Shown: one piece after another, positions 6,671 through 14,754 of the stretch
Layout of the letters: each line of letters begins with the position of its first letter
Numbering within the stretch: position 1 is the first letter of the stretch
From: Syntrophaceae bacterium UBA6255
Lineage (GTDB): Bacteria; Desulfobacterota; Syntrophia; Syntrophales; Smithellaceae
Direction of reading: 5' to 3'
NCBI GenBank assembly: GCA_002441205.1
Contig: DJVN01000008.1
Span: 1 to 27,083, forward strand
DNA length: 27,083 nucleotides
Program-made: the position numbers and the translations under genes
Notes under the pieces: model-generated
Seen by the model: the letters and a program-made list of their open reading frames with translations, nothing else
What the model was told of the DNA's origin: nothing
The model's database searches: none

Positions 6671-8026
6671 CTATTCTCCAAAGTTTTTGAAAGAGTTACC
6701 CGTACGTTCGAGCATCCCCTTCGCGGCAATGATTCCGGATATTGCCGCTCCCACAATACCGCGGCTTTTGCCGGTGCCGTCACCGGCGACAAATACGCCC
6801 TTAATGTTTGTTTCCAGAAAGCGGTCCGTCGGAAAATGGGTGTCAAAAAATTTTATTTCCGGCGCGTACATCAATGTTGACGGATGAAGAATGCCGGGAA
6901 TGATCTTGTCCATTGATTTAAGCGATTCCCACAGGTTATCCATAATACGCGCGGGCATGGCGAGTGTAATATCTCCGGGCGTGGCATTACAGGTTGCCTT
7001 GCAGACTTCAAAATGCCGGGTCGTACTGTTGAACGTGGCCTGTGAACTTCTTCTTCTTTCGCGGAAATCGCCTATTCGCTGGACAATCGGTTTACCGCCA
7101 CCCAGCAGAAAAAATTGTTTGGCAATACTTTGCGCAAATTCAGTGGTATCGGAATAAGGTTTGGTCAGCGCAATTGTATTGAGCAGAGCGAAATTGGTGT
7201 TTTTTGTCTTTTTGCCGAGGAGAGCATCACCGTTAATTAATTTGAAATCGCCGTAATCTTCCATACGTACCCGCCCACCGGGATTGGTGCAGAAAGTTCT
7301 GACTCTGTCATCGTGGCGGCCGGTTTTAAAAATAAACTTGGGATCGTAAACAATATCGGTAACTATATCGTAAAATTTTCTGTTAAGTTCCAGACGAATT
7401 CCCACATCAATCGGGCCGAAATTGTTCTGGATGTTCATCTTCCTGGCGACGTCGCGAAACCAGTAGGCGCCACTGCGTCCCGGTGAGGCAAGGACAACCG
7501 GCGCATTGTAGTGTACAGATTTGTTATTGTGTTTGCAGTCCAGCCGGAAATTATTATTGTTTAATTTTTGCATGGATGTGACTTCGGTTCTCAACAAAAA
7601 ATCAGTGTTTTTCAGATAGCTGCGCAAATAATCGACCAATGCTTTGCCATTATCGGTACCCCAGTGCCACTGCTCAGGCGCAATAAATTGCGCGCCATGT
7701 TCGGAAGCCATTTCCGCCAGAGCTAAAACTTCTTTGTGTTGATCCAAAAAAGTTACCTGCCGACAGCGAGGAAATCCGGAAAATACCTGTTTGATCTCCC
7801 GCATTATTTTTTCCGCATCAGCGCGGGTGATCCGCAGTTCATCGACATCCATACCGACACGATAATCAAAATTCAGTTTGCCGTCATTCAGCAGGCCTCC
7901 GGCCGGATATGCATTGCGATCGATTATGGCAATTTTGTCCATTCCCACTTTTTCCAGCCAGATTGCGGCAAACAACCCGGCCGGGCCGGAACCGATAATC
8001 AGAATATTAAAGTTTTTCGTCTTCAT
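6671..8026 (-). CDS. FAD-dependent dehydrogenase, COG2509-like
   Basis: With the chosen start (ATG at 8026, MKTKNFN) the product has 451 residues; upstream in-frame starts at 8041 and 8056 add 5 or 10 residues. The N-terminal dinucleotide fold carries GSGPAG (about 12-17) after a hydrophobic strand and an acidic residue (IIDRN) at the end of the second strand. The C-terminal FAD motif reads GVFVAGDGTGKSRGIVGAAISG, typical of the uncharacterised dehydrogenases grouped as COG2509. No membrane segment, iron-sulfur cysteine motif or second nucleotide fold is obvious. The substrate is unknown. It sits 2 bases before the SDR start, with the acyl-CoA synthetase just upstream, so a shared pathway acting on an activated acid or a hydrophobic acid is plausible but unproven. 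Confidence 0.85.
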   Translation of the reverse strand: MKTKNFNILIIGSGPAGLFAAIWLEKVGMDKIAIIDRNAYPAGGLLNDGKLNFDYRVGMDVDELRITRADAEKIMREIKQVFSGFPRCRQVTFLDQHKEVLALAEMASEHGAQFIAPEQWHWGTDNGKALVDYLRSYLKNTDFLLRTEVTSMQKLNNNNFRLDCKHNNKSVHYNAPVVLASPGRSGAYWFRDVARKMNIQNNFGPIDVGIRLELNRKFYDIVTDIVYDPKFIFKTGRHDDRVRTFCTNPGGRVRMEDYGDFKLINGDALLGKKTKNTNFALLNTIALTKPYSDTTEFAQSIAKQFFLLGGGKPIVQRIGDFRERRRSSQATFNSTTRHFEVCKATCNATPGDITLAMPARIMDNLWESLKSMDKIIPGILHPSTLMYAPEIKFFDTHFPTDRFLETNIKGVFVAGDGTGKSRGIVGAAISGIIAAKGMLERTGNSFKNFGE

Positions 8027-8093
8027 CCCGTATATATTCATCCCCTTATTACACACTTCGGTATGGAAAGTGTTTTATCTATAATATGTTTCT

Positions 8094-9959
8094 TCAAGAT
8101 TTCTCTTGAGTTACATCGGCAACCATTTGTCTCAATTGTTTTTTATCCACTTTCTGCACCTCGGTCAGAGGCAAGGTATCAACGATGCGGACGACTTTCG
8201 GCACGGCATATTTAGCCACCGTGTTTTTCAGATAATTGATAACCTTTTCTTCTGTCACATCATTTTCGCATCCGCTCTGCGGCTCGACAAATACGCAAAC
8301 ACGCTCACTCCCCTGCCTTTCCGGATCGGGAATACCGATTGTCGCGGCTCTTCCCACGCCGGGACAATGATGCAGGATATCATCAATCTCTCTGGAATAT
8401 ACCTTGAATCCCGAAACAATAATCATATCCTTGGTTCGATCAACGATATAGAAATAACCGTTTTCATCAACCTTAACCACATCGCCAGACCGAACATATC
8501 CTTCCTCATCCAAACCACTGCCGGCATCAGGCCAGTAACCCAGCATACGCTGCGGACCGCGCAGGCACATTTCACCTGTCTTGCCGCCGATGACTTCATC
8601 CCACGTCAAATCCCTGCCTGTATCGACATCGACAATTTTTATTTCGGTATCGGGCATGGGAATACCTATTGTTCCACGCTTTTCGATTTTTGTCTTTGCT
8701 TTTTTACTGGCATAGGAGGCTGTCATCCTGGATAAAATACCTATGCCCTTGCTCATGAAATAACCGACGGTTTTGCTGCCGACCGCTCTCAGGAAAGCAT
8801 TGATAAGCGGCACAACGCCCGGTATCTTAAGAAACTTGCTGTTCATACTGACAACAAATCGACCGCCGAAGATACGGAGCATAAATGATGCATTGAGATG
8901 TGTAACCGGTGACATTTCCGAAAGGCCGTATCCTTCCATGATCCCGCCTCCGCCACCTTTCTTTTCAAATTCTTCCTGAACAGTCTTGGGCAGAGGCGCC
9001 GAACCGGAAATCCCCAAAATAGTGATATCCTTTAATTCCTGCTGCGTTAATTTAAGAAATTGCGTGGGAACACCCAATTGCAGAAACGGACGATATTTTT
9101 TTATCATTTCAATCATGCCAGATGTATCACGGGCATCCGGAATCAGTATCTGATTGTAACCCGTATAGGTCATAGAATGCATTGCACAATGACCGTAGGA
9201 ATGGAACAGGGGCGTCCCCATTAACACGGTCAGAACACCTTCCATCACTTTTTGTGATCCACCCATGGCGTTGGAGTTTTGGATGGTGTTCGCGTATATA
9301 TTGCGATGTGTCAGCATACAACCTTTGGGTAATCCTGTTGTACCGCCCGTGAAAAGAATCAATTCCAGATCTTTTTCTACATCAAATTTTACTTCAGGTG
9401 GATTAGGGGCTGTTTTGGCGATAAGCTCAGTCATCCAGTGAGCATTTTTTATATTCAACGGTTCATAGTTTTTTGGTTTTTTTAGAGAATAATCGGTTAA
9501 CCTGGTAACGATTATGTGTTTGATTTGATTTCTTTTGAGTAATTCCCGGACAACAACCAGATATTCATCCAGACAAATTAATGCGTCAGGCGAACCTTCT
9601 TTGAACTTGTGATGAAGATGGTCAGCCGGTTCCAGAGAACTGCTGGGTATGTGCACCAGACTTGCCCTGGAAATTGCGTAATCCGCAATGACAAACTGGA
9701 TGGAAGTCGGCAGGAGAGTGGCCACCCGGTCGCCTTTCTTTAATCCCATGTAACTCAATGCCGTCGCCAAACGGTCAACATGATCCTTAACCTCCGGATA
9801 GGGCATGAAATAATCCATCTGAATAAGGCCTTGTTTCTTGTACTTCCTGGCTGCTTTGTACAGCATGTCGTATGCAGGTTGTTCAGGATAAGGCTTGAAT
9901 GATTCAGGTATGCCGAACACACTGTATTCTTTTAACCACGGCAATTTGACTTCCGCCAC
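8094..9959 (-). CDS. Long-chain-type acyl-CoA synthetase (AMP-forming)
   Basis: This 621-residue ANL-superfamily enzyme would activate a carboxylic acid with ATP and CoA through an acyl-adenylate. The phosphate-binding loop is FTGGTTGLPKG (203-213), the adenine motif YGLSEMSP (344-351), and the hinge region contains SGD and DRTKDMIIVSGFKVYSREID. The C-terminal catalytic lysine lies in LPLTEVQKVDKKQLR, where the usual GK is QK. Between the adenine motif and the TEIKI strand there is a segment (about 356-428) that looks like an insertion of about 60 residues rich in hydrophobic and basic residues, making the protein longer than the usual 540-560. The start is GTG with AGAGAGG upstream. It heads the 9959-4838 operon; the next gene follows within 70 bases. 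Substrate (fatty, aromatic or other acid) cannot be told from sequence alone. Confidence 0.9.
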   Translation of the reverse strand: MAEVKLPWLKEYSVFGIPESFKPYPEQPAYDMLYKAARKYKKQGLIQMDYFMPYPEVKDHVDRLATALSYMGLKKGDRVATLLPTSIQFVIADYAISRASLVHIPSSSLEPADHLHHKFKEGSPDALICLDEYLVVVRELLKRNQIKHIIVTRLTDYSLKKPKNYEPLNIKNAHWMTELIAKTAPNPPEVKFDVEKDLELILFTGGTTGLPKGCMLTHRNIYANTIQNSNAMGGSQKVMEGVLTVLMGTPLFHSYGHCAMHSMTYTGYNQILIPDARDTSGMIEMIKKYRPFLQLGVPTQFLKLTQQELKDITILGISGSAPLPKTVQEEFEKKGGGGGIMEGYGLSEMSPVTHLNASFMLRIFGGRFVVSMNSKFLKIPGVVPLINAFLRAVGSKTVGYFMSKGIGILSRMTASYASKKAKTKIEKRGTIGIPMPDTEIKIVDVDTGRDLTWDEVIGGKTGEMCLRGPQRMLGYWPDAGSGLDEEGYVRSGDVVKVDENGYFYIVDRTKDMIIVSGFKVYSREIDDILHHCPGVGRAATIGIPDPERQGSERVCVFVEPQSGCENDVTEEKVINYLKNTVAKYAVPKVVRIVDTLPLTEVQKVDKKQLRQMVADVTQEKS

Positions 9960-9968
9960 AGAATTCCT

Positions 9969-9995
9969 CTCTATTTAATTTTTTAGCGAATAGAG
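9969..9995 (-). promoter_or_regulatory. Candidate hairpin masking the acyl-CoA synthetase RBS
   Basis: On the minus strand CTCTATT (9995-9989) can pair with AATAGAG (9975-9969) across a 13-base loop. The second arm overlaps the Shine-Dalgarno AGAGAGG (9972-9966) before the GTG start, so the stem could lower translation. Seven A-U-rich pairs are weak, so this is a candidate only. Confidence 0.3.
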
Positions 9996-10042
9996 CTTAT
10001 GCTATCCATGATAATCTTGAATGTAAGAAAAAGTGATGAACA

Positions 10043-10090
10043 CTAATTTTCTTTCAAATATTCAGCTTGTTCTTTATTCATTCTAATCAT
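10043..10090 (-). CDS. Possible 15-residue leader peptide ORF
   Basis: The minus strand has TGAGGAGATATC immediately before ATG 10090, a strong and well-spaced ribosome-binding site, but the frame stops after 15 codons (MIRMNKEQAEYLKEN). It lies 84 bases before the acyl-CoA synthetase start on the same strand. It could be an upstream leader peptide, a remnant of a lost gene, or chance. No homologue is recognised. Confidence 0.3.
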   Translation of the reverse strand: MIRMNKEQAEYLKEN

Positions 10091-10178
10091 GATATCTCCT
10101 CATTAGATTACATTGTTCATCGGAAAAATGTAAGAACCGACATCTTAAATTTTAACGGTAAACAACTTTCCTTATTTC

Positions 10179-10207
10179 TTGACATATCTACTTAGCCGGT
10201 CTATTGT
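10179..10207 (+). promoter_or_regulatory. Putative sigma-70 promoter for prc, with inverted repeat
   Basis: TTGACA (10179-10184), a 17-base spacer and TATTGT (10202-10207) give a perfect -35 and a 4/6 -10 box. ATTGT-CA-ACAAT (10203-10214) overlaps the -10 region and could be a repressor site. The stretch 9960-10357 between the divergent synthetase and prc genes holds this promoter, the small leader ORF and the RBS hairpin; I see nothing else in it. Confidence 0.5.
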
Positions 10208-10357
10208 CAACAATTAAATAATGCATACGATTTAACGATTGTATTAAGTAAACTTTTGAGGATTCTATGGAACATGGAGATCTGTGATAGAAATATGGGG
10301 AACAACTCCGGGAAAAATCCGGGCACCGTTCAATACAACAAACCAAAGACATTTATC

Positions 10358-12394
10358 ATGAAAAGTATTCCCTTCTTGCGAAAGCTTTCAGCAATATTTC
10401 TCCTGATTATTTTTTTAAGTGCTTCCCCCTCCGCGGCTGACAACATTAAATGCAACCGCATGCCGGTTCTTATTGGAAGCTTTCTGTCCAACCACTACGC
10501 GATGAAGAATATAACCGGAGAAATCAAAAACAATACAATCGAGCAGATGATAAAGATGTTAGATCCCTCGAAATCGTTGTTTTATGAATCCGACTTGAAA
10601 ACGCTGAGAGCGGTTCTACAGAATGTCTTTGCAAGTATGCAAGCCGGCGACTGTGCGTCTCTCAAACAGGTTTACGACATGCTGGTCACAAGGACGCGTG
10701 AAAACGAAGCCATCGTCAAAAAAATTCTTGGTCCGGATTTCCGGCTCGATGAGACAATGGAACTGCAAATCAATGTTAAAAAACGTTCTCATGTCAAGAC
10801 CCCGCAAGAAAAGCACATGCTTTTAAAAAAATTCATACAATTTCAAATCCAGAACGATTTATTGTCAGGAATAGAGTTAGCGGAAGCCAAAAAACAGCAA
10901 ATGCATCGTTATGAACTGCAGACAACGCGAACTATCGCGAATAATCCTGAAAAGCTCATTACCAGATTAGCGGAAGCCTTCGCCAATGCTCTTGATCCTC
11001 ACACGAGTTATTTATCACCGGAGGACTTCGAAGACATTCAGATTCATATGAAGCTGTCTCTCGAGGGCATCGGGGCTTTACTCAGAAGCGACAATGGATT
11101 CACCGTCATTGAAGAATTGATTCCTGGCGGAGGGGCAGAACGATCCGGTTTGTTAAAACCCAAGGATAAAATTATAGCGGTTGCTCAAAAAAATGATAAA
11201 CCTGTTAACGTGATCGACATGGATCTTCGCGACGTTGTTAAGATGATCCGCGGAAAGAAAGGCACGCAGGTAACCCTGACAATACTTCGGCAGGAGGACA
11301 AGATTTATCGATTTGATATAACGATAAAACGAGACAAGATCTACATGAAGGATCAGGAAGCCAAGATAAGCTATGAAACACGAAATCTGGGCGGAAGGAT
11401 TTACCGCCTGGGTATCATCGATCTTCCTTCCTTTTACGGCGATAATGAAGAAAATAAATCATCTTATAAAGACATGAGAAGACTTCTTGAGGATGCTCAT
11501 CGGCAGCGAGTTGATGGAATCGTATTGGATCTTTCGCATAATATGGGAGGATTGGTGGATGAAGCGGTTCGAATTGCGGGTCTCTTTCTCGGCCATGGCG
11601 GAATCGTGGCAACCAAGGATGGTAAAGACATGATAACGATTTATGCTAACGGTCCTTATGCTTCGGTTTCCAAGGGTGACAAGCTCAAGGTGGTTACATT
11701 TCCAGCGAAAGCTCCCTTATATACGGGTCCTCTCGTTGTCTTGACAAGTCGCATTAGCGCATCAGCGAGTGAAATTGTGGCGGGAGCTTTGAAGGATTAT
11801 TATCGTGCGGTCATTGTTGGATCGGATCATACTTTTGGCAAGGGATCTGTACAGGAATTGACCCCACTCTCCCGCGACCTAGGTGCTATTAAAGTCACCA
11901 AAGCTTTGTATTTTCTGCCCAGCGGAAAATCCACACAGAAAATCGGCATCGAATCTGATGTGCAACTACCCATGTTTTTCGTTCACGAAAATGTCGGTGA
12001 AACAGAACTGGAATATCCGCTTCCAGCTCAGGTGATTACACCTTTCCTCAGCCTGTATGGTGATACCAAGCCTGCCTGGAAGTCAATAGACAGGTCATTG
12101 CTGACAGCTCTGGCAACAAAATCAAAAGTTCGGGTTGCAAACAACGTTAAGTTTAATGAAATTACCAAAGATAACATAGAAGCCGCAAGAAAGAATGGCA
12201 TTGTCCGTCTCGCCGACCTGCGTAAAGAAATGAAGAAGAATGGAGATGTTAACAAGAACGAAACACGCACAGAGCTTAAGCTGAAAGCAAAAGAACAATA
12301 CGCGCCTTTCGTGAACGAAAGCGTAAACGTTCTTCTTGATATGATAATTTTAGAATCGAAATCCTCGCTGCAAGTAGCAGGCATCATGCGTTGA
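10358..12394 (+). CDS. prc: Tail-specific periplasmic protease Prc/Tsp (peptidase S41)
   Basis: The chosen start (ATG 10358, MKSIPFLRKL) gives 678 residues, close to E. coli Prc, and begins with a classical signal peptide (about 1-27, SASPSAADN at the cleavage region). In-frame starts upstream (TTG 10256, ATG 10274) would place 28-34 polar residues before it. The family block DPHTSYLSPEDFEDI and SLEGIGALL lead into a PDZ domain (GFTVIEELIPGGGAERSGLLKPKDKI). The S41 core has SASASEIVAG with the catalytic Ser469, then DYYRAVIVG and TFGKGSVQ with Lys495, the Ser-Lys dyad. A Prc-type C-terminal helical region follows. Prc degrades or trims periplasmic proteins recognised by hydrophobic C-termini. 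The gene is transcribed alone from the promoter at 10179. The best Shine-Dalgarno, GAGG at 10258, points to a 6-codon ORF at 10267, so initiation is unclear. Confidence 0.9.
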   Translation: MKSIPFLRKLSAIFLLIIFLSASPSAADNIKCNRMPVLIGSFLSNHYAMKNITGEIKNNTIEQMIKMLDPSKSLFYESDLKTLRAVLQNVFASMQAGDCASLKQVYDMLVTRTRENEAIVKKILGPDFRLDETMELQINVKKRSHVKTPQEKHMLLKKFIQFQIQNDLLSGIELAEAKKQQMHRYELQTTRTIANNPEKLITRLAEAFANALDPHTSYLSPEDFEDIQIHMKLSLEGIGALLRSDNGFTVIEELIPGGGAERSGLLKPKDKIIAVAQKNDKPVNVIDMDLRDVVKMIRGKKGTQVTLTILRQEDKIYRFDITIKRDKIYMKDQEAKISYETRNLGGRIYRLGIIDLPSFYGDNEENKSSYKDMRRLLEDAHRQRVDGIVLDLSHNMGGLVDEAVRIAGLFLGHGGIVATKDGKDMITIYANGPYASVSKGDKLKVVTFPAKAPLYTGPLVVLTSRISASASEIVAGALKDYYRAVIVGSDHTFGKGSVQELTPLSRDLGAIKVTKALYFLPSGKSTQKIGIESDVQLPMFFVHENVGETELEYPLPAQVITPFLSLYGDTKPAWKSIDRSLLTALATKSKVRVANNVKFNEITKDNIEAARKNGIVRLADLRKEMKKNGDVNKNETRTELKLKAKEQYAPFVNESVNVLLDMIILESKSSLQVAGIMR

Positions 12395-12489
12395 GTTTGC
12401 ACATGCTAAAAGGCAACAACTGATATTGATTTTAAATACGGAGATTGACTGATTAGACATTGTTGGACTTTGCAGCGGCAGAACAAATC

Positions 12490-12852
12490 TTATAGGTTCA
12501 TGGCCTTTTTTTTCCACGTGATATAATCACAAAGTTTTTCAATCGCTTCTCCAGGGGTATCGACGAATTCCACTCCCGTTTCATAATACTTATCTTCAAT
12601 GATAATTTTTATCCATTTTATTTTCCCAATGGCGGTTATATTTTTTTTCAGACTTTTTAAGTTAAAATCCATTTTGAGGAGAGTGTTCACCGGTAAAACA
12701 ATATTCCCCCGCATTTTAGCACCGAATACAGAAATATCTTCAATATAATTGAACATTTTTTTCACTTTGGGCAAATTTTCCACCTGAGACATAATGGTTA
12801 TGGTAAGCTCGTTAAATTCTTTCAACCGTTCTGCTTTTCGCTGTTCTTTCAT
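12490..12852 (-). CDS. PilZ-domain protein (c-di-GMP receptor)
   Basis: The product has 120 residues from ATG 12852; a GTG at 12864 adds four. It is a single PilZ domain. The two c-di-GMP-binding motifs are present: RxxxR (RKAER, residues 5-9) and DxSxxG (DISVFG, about 39-44). The rest has the expected beta-barrel pattern, including GKIKWIKIIIEDKYYETGVEFVDT. It should bind c-di-GMP and pass the signal to an unknown partner; it has no output domain of its own. It is a single gene with its own promoter at 12910-12937. The diguanylate cyclase at 2547 may supply the ligand, but there is no linkage beyond being in the same region. Confidence 0.85.
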   Translation of the reverse strand: MKEQRKAERLKEFNELTITIMSQVENLPKVKKMFNYIEDISVFGAKMRGNIVLPVNTLLKMDFNLKSLKKNITAIGKIKWIKIIIEDKYYETGVEFVDTPGEAIEKLCDYITWKKKAMNL

Positions 12853-12909
12853 AAAGATATTCACACCATGGATTAAACTACAATATAATACGCAAGTATT
12901 TTTATTGAG

Positions 12910-12937
12910 TTTATAAATACTAGCGTTTATATGTCAA
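12910..12937 (-). promoter_or_regulatory. Sigma-70-like promoter for the PilZ gene
   Basis: On the minus strand TTGACA (12937-12932), a 16-base spacer and TATAAA (12915-12910) make a near-consensus promoter about 58 bases before the PilZ start. The remaining AT-rich stretch to 13211 (about 270 bases) separates the divergent PilZ and 13212 genes; I see no clear plus-strand promoter or other element there. Confidence 0.6.
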
Positions 12938-13211
12938 GGTAATCTTTCCATAAAAAAACACACATTTGTCCGTTGGTCATTATGAGAAACAGTCAAGCCT
13001 TTTTATTGTTTTTACTTTATAGAACCTGAAGCTTGTATCTTCTTGTTTTACGGTTATACCCGTTTCCAGCAAGCCTCCCGAAATAATATTTGCTTTCATG
13101 AAAAAATTATCATATTAATGAATCAAAATTAACATAACTTTGAGCGTGTTAAGGAACAAGGATTTTATTGTAAATCATCATATAACAATAATGATCTATT
13201 AGAGAGGACGT

Positions 13212-13775
13212 ATGTTTGATCAAAAAGTCAAAGGCACGATGATGGTGGACCAGGTTCGCATGATTAGAGGTAACAAAGATCAGGATTGGAACAAATACCT
13301 GCAGCCTGACGACTGGAAAATTATCAATACAATGATTATGCCTTCCGCATGGTATCCGGTTGAGACATATAAAAGATGTGGCCGGGCCGTATTTCAATTG
13401 CTCGCCGCTGGAAACACGGATATCGTTCGCTTAAGAGGAAAAATGAGAGGCAAAGAGTTATTTGAAACTACCTACAAACACATCGTATCCGATAAAAATC
13501 CCATGAATGCCCTTGTTTCTTTTGTAAATTTATATGGGCATCTTTTTACCGTGACGCCGCTTGAACTCGCTAAAATAGATTCTAAGCACGCATACGTATC
13601 ATACAGATATGATGATGACCCGTCCGACCCGGGCAATTTACCCTTTTGCTATCAATTGATGGGATATTTTGATTCCCTGATTGAGCTGGCCGGAGGGAAA
13701 AACGTCAAAATAGATTTCAGAGAGAAACTTTGGGAAGGCGCCAGCGCAACTGTTTTTGATATACAGTGGGAGTAG
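13212..13775 (+). CDS. Hypothetical protein, possibly DUF2378/V4R-like ligand-binding fold
   Basis: This is a 187-residue soluble protein with a good Shine-Dalgarno (AGAGAGGA) before ATG 13212. No signal peptide or membrane segment is seen. Order of recognisable pieces: MIRGNKDQDWNKYLQPDDWKII, then SAWYPVETYKRCGRAVFQLLAAGN, a middle helical region (NPMNALVSFVNLYGHLF), and a C-terminal half with YQLMGYFDSLIELAGGKNVKIDFREKLWEGASATVFDIQW. This layout (a WYP turn followed by a helix, then a late ELAGG helix and WxG-x-FxIxW strands) resembles the myxobacterial DUF2378 and V4R/heme-NO-binding-like proteins, which bind small ligands. That match is by eye and weak. It stands alone between divergent and convergent neighbours. 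Its function is unknown. Confidence 0.65.
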   Translation: MFDQKVKGTMMVDQVRMIRGNKDQDWNKYLQPDDWKIINTMIMPSAWYPVETYKRCGRAVFQLLAAGNTDIVRLRGKMRGKELFETTYKHIVSDKNPMNALVSFVNLYGHLFTVTPLELAKIDSKHAYVSYRYDDDPSDPGNLPFCYQLMGYFDSLIELAGGKNVKIDFREKLWEGASATVFDIQWE

Positions 13776-13812
13776 CCCCATATTATAATTTTATGGTGTG
13801 TTTCATCAGATC

Positions 13813-13844
13813 AGCTTTTGTTTTGATATATTTTAAAAGCTTTT
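13813..13844. terminator. Candidate bidirectional terminator
   Basis: AGCTTTT (13813-13819) and AAAAGCT (13835-13841) form a 7-bp stem with a 15-base loop followed by TTTT, between the convergent 13212 and 13892 genes. A perfect palindrome TCAATATATTGA lies close by at 13855-13866. The stem is AT-rich, so confidence is modest. Confidence 0.4.
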
Positions 13845-13891
13845 GACCACTCCATCAATATATTGAGTAGCTGCCGAACGACAAATAATAA

Positions 13892-14125
13892 TCAGCCAAG
13901 CTTCCATTTAATCTGAAATTCAATCTCTTCTTCTGATGTGCCACGCTCATGTTCAATATTGATTTGAGCATCAGATGGAATAGTTATCCTCTCTCCCGCA
14001 ATCTGTATTCGGAAAAGATCGTCATGCTCTATACAATCCGCCAGTCTTCTTAGCTTCATGGCAAATTGCTGAGCAGTATACTTTTTTTCAATATCTCGTT
14101 TACGTTTTTTTGTTCTTGCTGACAT
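13892..14125 (-). CDS. Amphi-Trp domain-containing protein
   Basis: The product has 77 residues and is rich in charge. After a basic N-terminus (MSARTKKRKRDIEKKY) comes the amphi-Trp pattern: a helix (TAQQFAMKLRRLADCIE), a strand with IQIAGERITIPSDAQINIEHE, and the closing EEEIEFQIKWKL that gives the domain its name. Such small proteins are found widely in archaea and bacteria, usually with unknown function. A GGAGG about 12 bases upstream and an AGG next to the ATG are both possible ribosome-binding sites. It lies 74 bases downstream of the lipoprotein gene on the same strand, so the two may share a transcript. Confidence 0.75.
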   Translation of the reverse strand: MSARTKKRKRDIEKKYTAQQFAMKLRRLADCIEHDDLFRIQIAGERITIPSDAQINIEHERGTSEEEIEFQIKWKLG

Positions 14126-14199
14126 CCTGATGAATAACCTCCGTTATTTTATTCAGTCAAATCATTCATGAATTAACCAACACGTCTTTTATCGGTAAA

Positions 14200-14652
14200 C
14201 TATCTGGAACATACTGCCTTAAAAAGAGTTCCACTTGTTGAATCAGGATTTATATCAAACATTTTCTTTTCACCTTTATCCACGCCGAAATACAACGATT
14301 TCCCATCTCGGTCAAAGTGGCTTATCGATAGTATCGTTATGCCCTTCTTTTCACAATTTATCTCATACCGGCATATTTTGTGCGCAAGTTTGTCATATCC
14401 TTCTATAGACAATCCTTCTTTGATCCTTGATTGCACTTCTATTATTCTGCCTTGGTCAGAATAAATTTGTTTTGCCCACACCTCAACTGTATGATTTGCG
14501 GCGTCCTCTTTTATCTTCGTCTTGTCATATAGATAAATATTACCATCGCTGTCTGCTTTATATTTTACCCAATCAGATGAATCTTTTTGACAACCGGCAA
14601 ATAAAAAAATAAGTGTTAACGATAAAAACATGATCAACGTGGTCGCTTTCAT
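14200..14652 (-). CDS. Lipoprotein, surface-adhesin E-like
   Basis: The product has 150 residues. The N-terminus is a lipoprotein signal peptide with lipobox LFAGC and Cys21 as the predicted lipid-modified residue. The mature part has the pattern of the surface-adhesin protein E family (PF16747): DWVKYKADSDGNIYLYDKTKIKED, then VEVWAKQIYSDQGR, and RYEINCEKKGITILSISHFDRDGKSL. In the wider family the domain is a small beta-sandwich found in many non-pathogens, so no adhesion role should be assumed. It starts with ATG after a strong AAAGGAG site. An AT-rich gap separates it from uvrB upstream; no clear terminator is seen there. Confidence 0.75.
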   Translation of the reverse strand: MKATTLIMFLSLTLIFLFAGCQKDSSDWVKYKADSDGNIYLYDKTKIKEDAANHTVEVWAKQIYSDQGRIIEVQSRIKEGLSIEGYDKLAHKICRYEINCEKKGITILSISHFDRDGKSLYFGVDKGEKKMFDINPDSTSGTLFKAVCSR

Positions 14653-14754
14653 ACTGCACTCCTTTCATTCATGCTCAATAACTGTTTATATTTTATCATT
14701 ATTTTGATAAATATTTTATTTATTTTATACTAATAAAATATGCCTTCTTACAGA

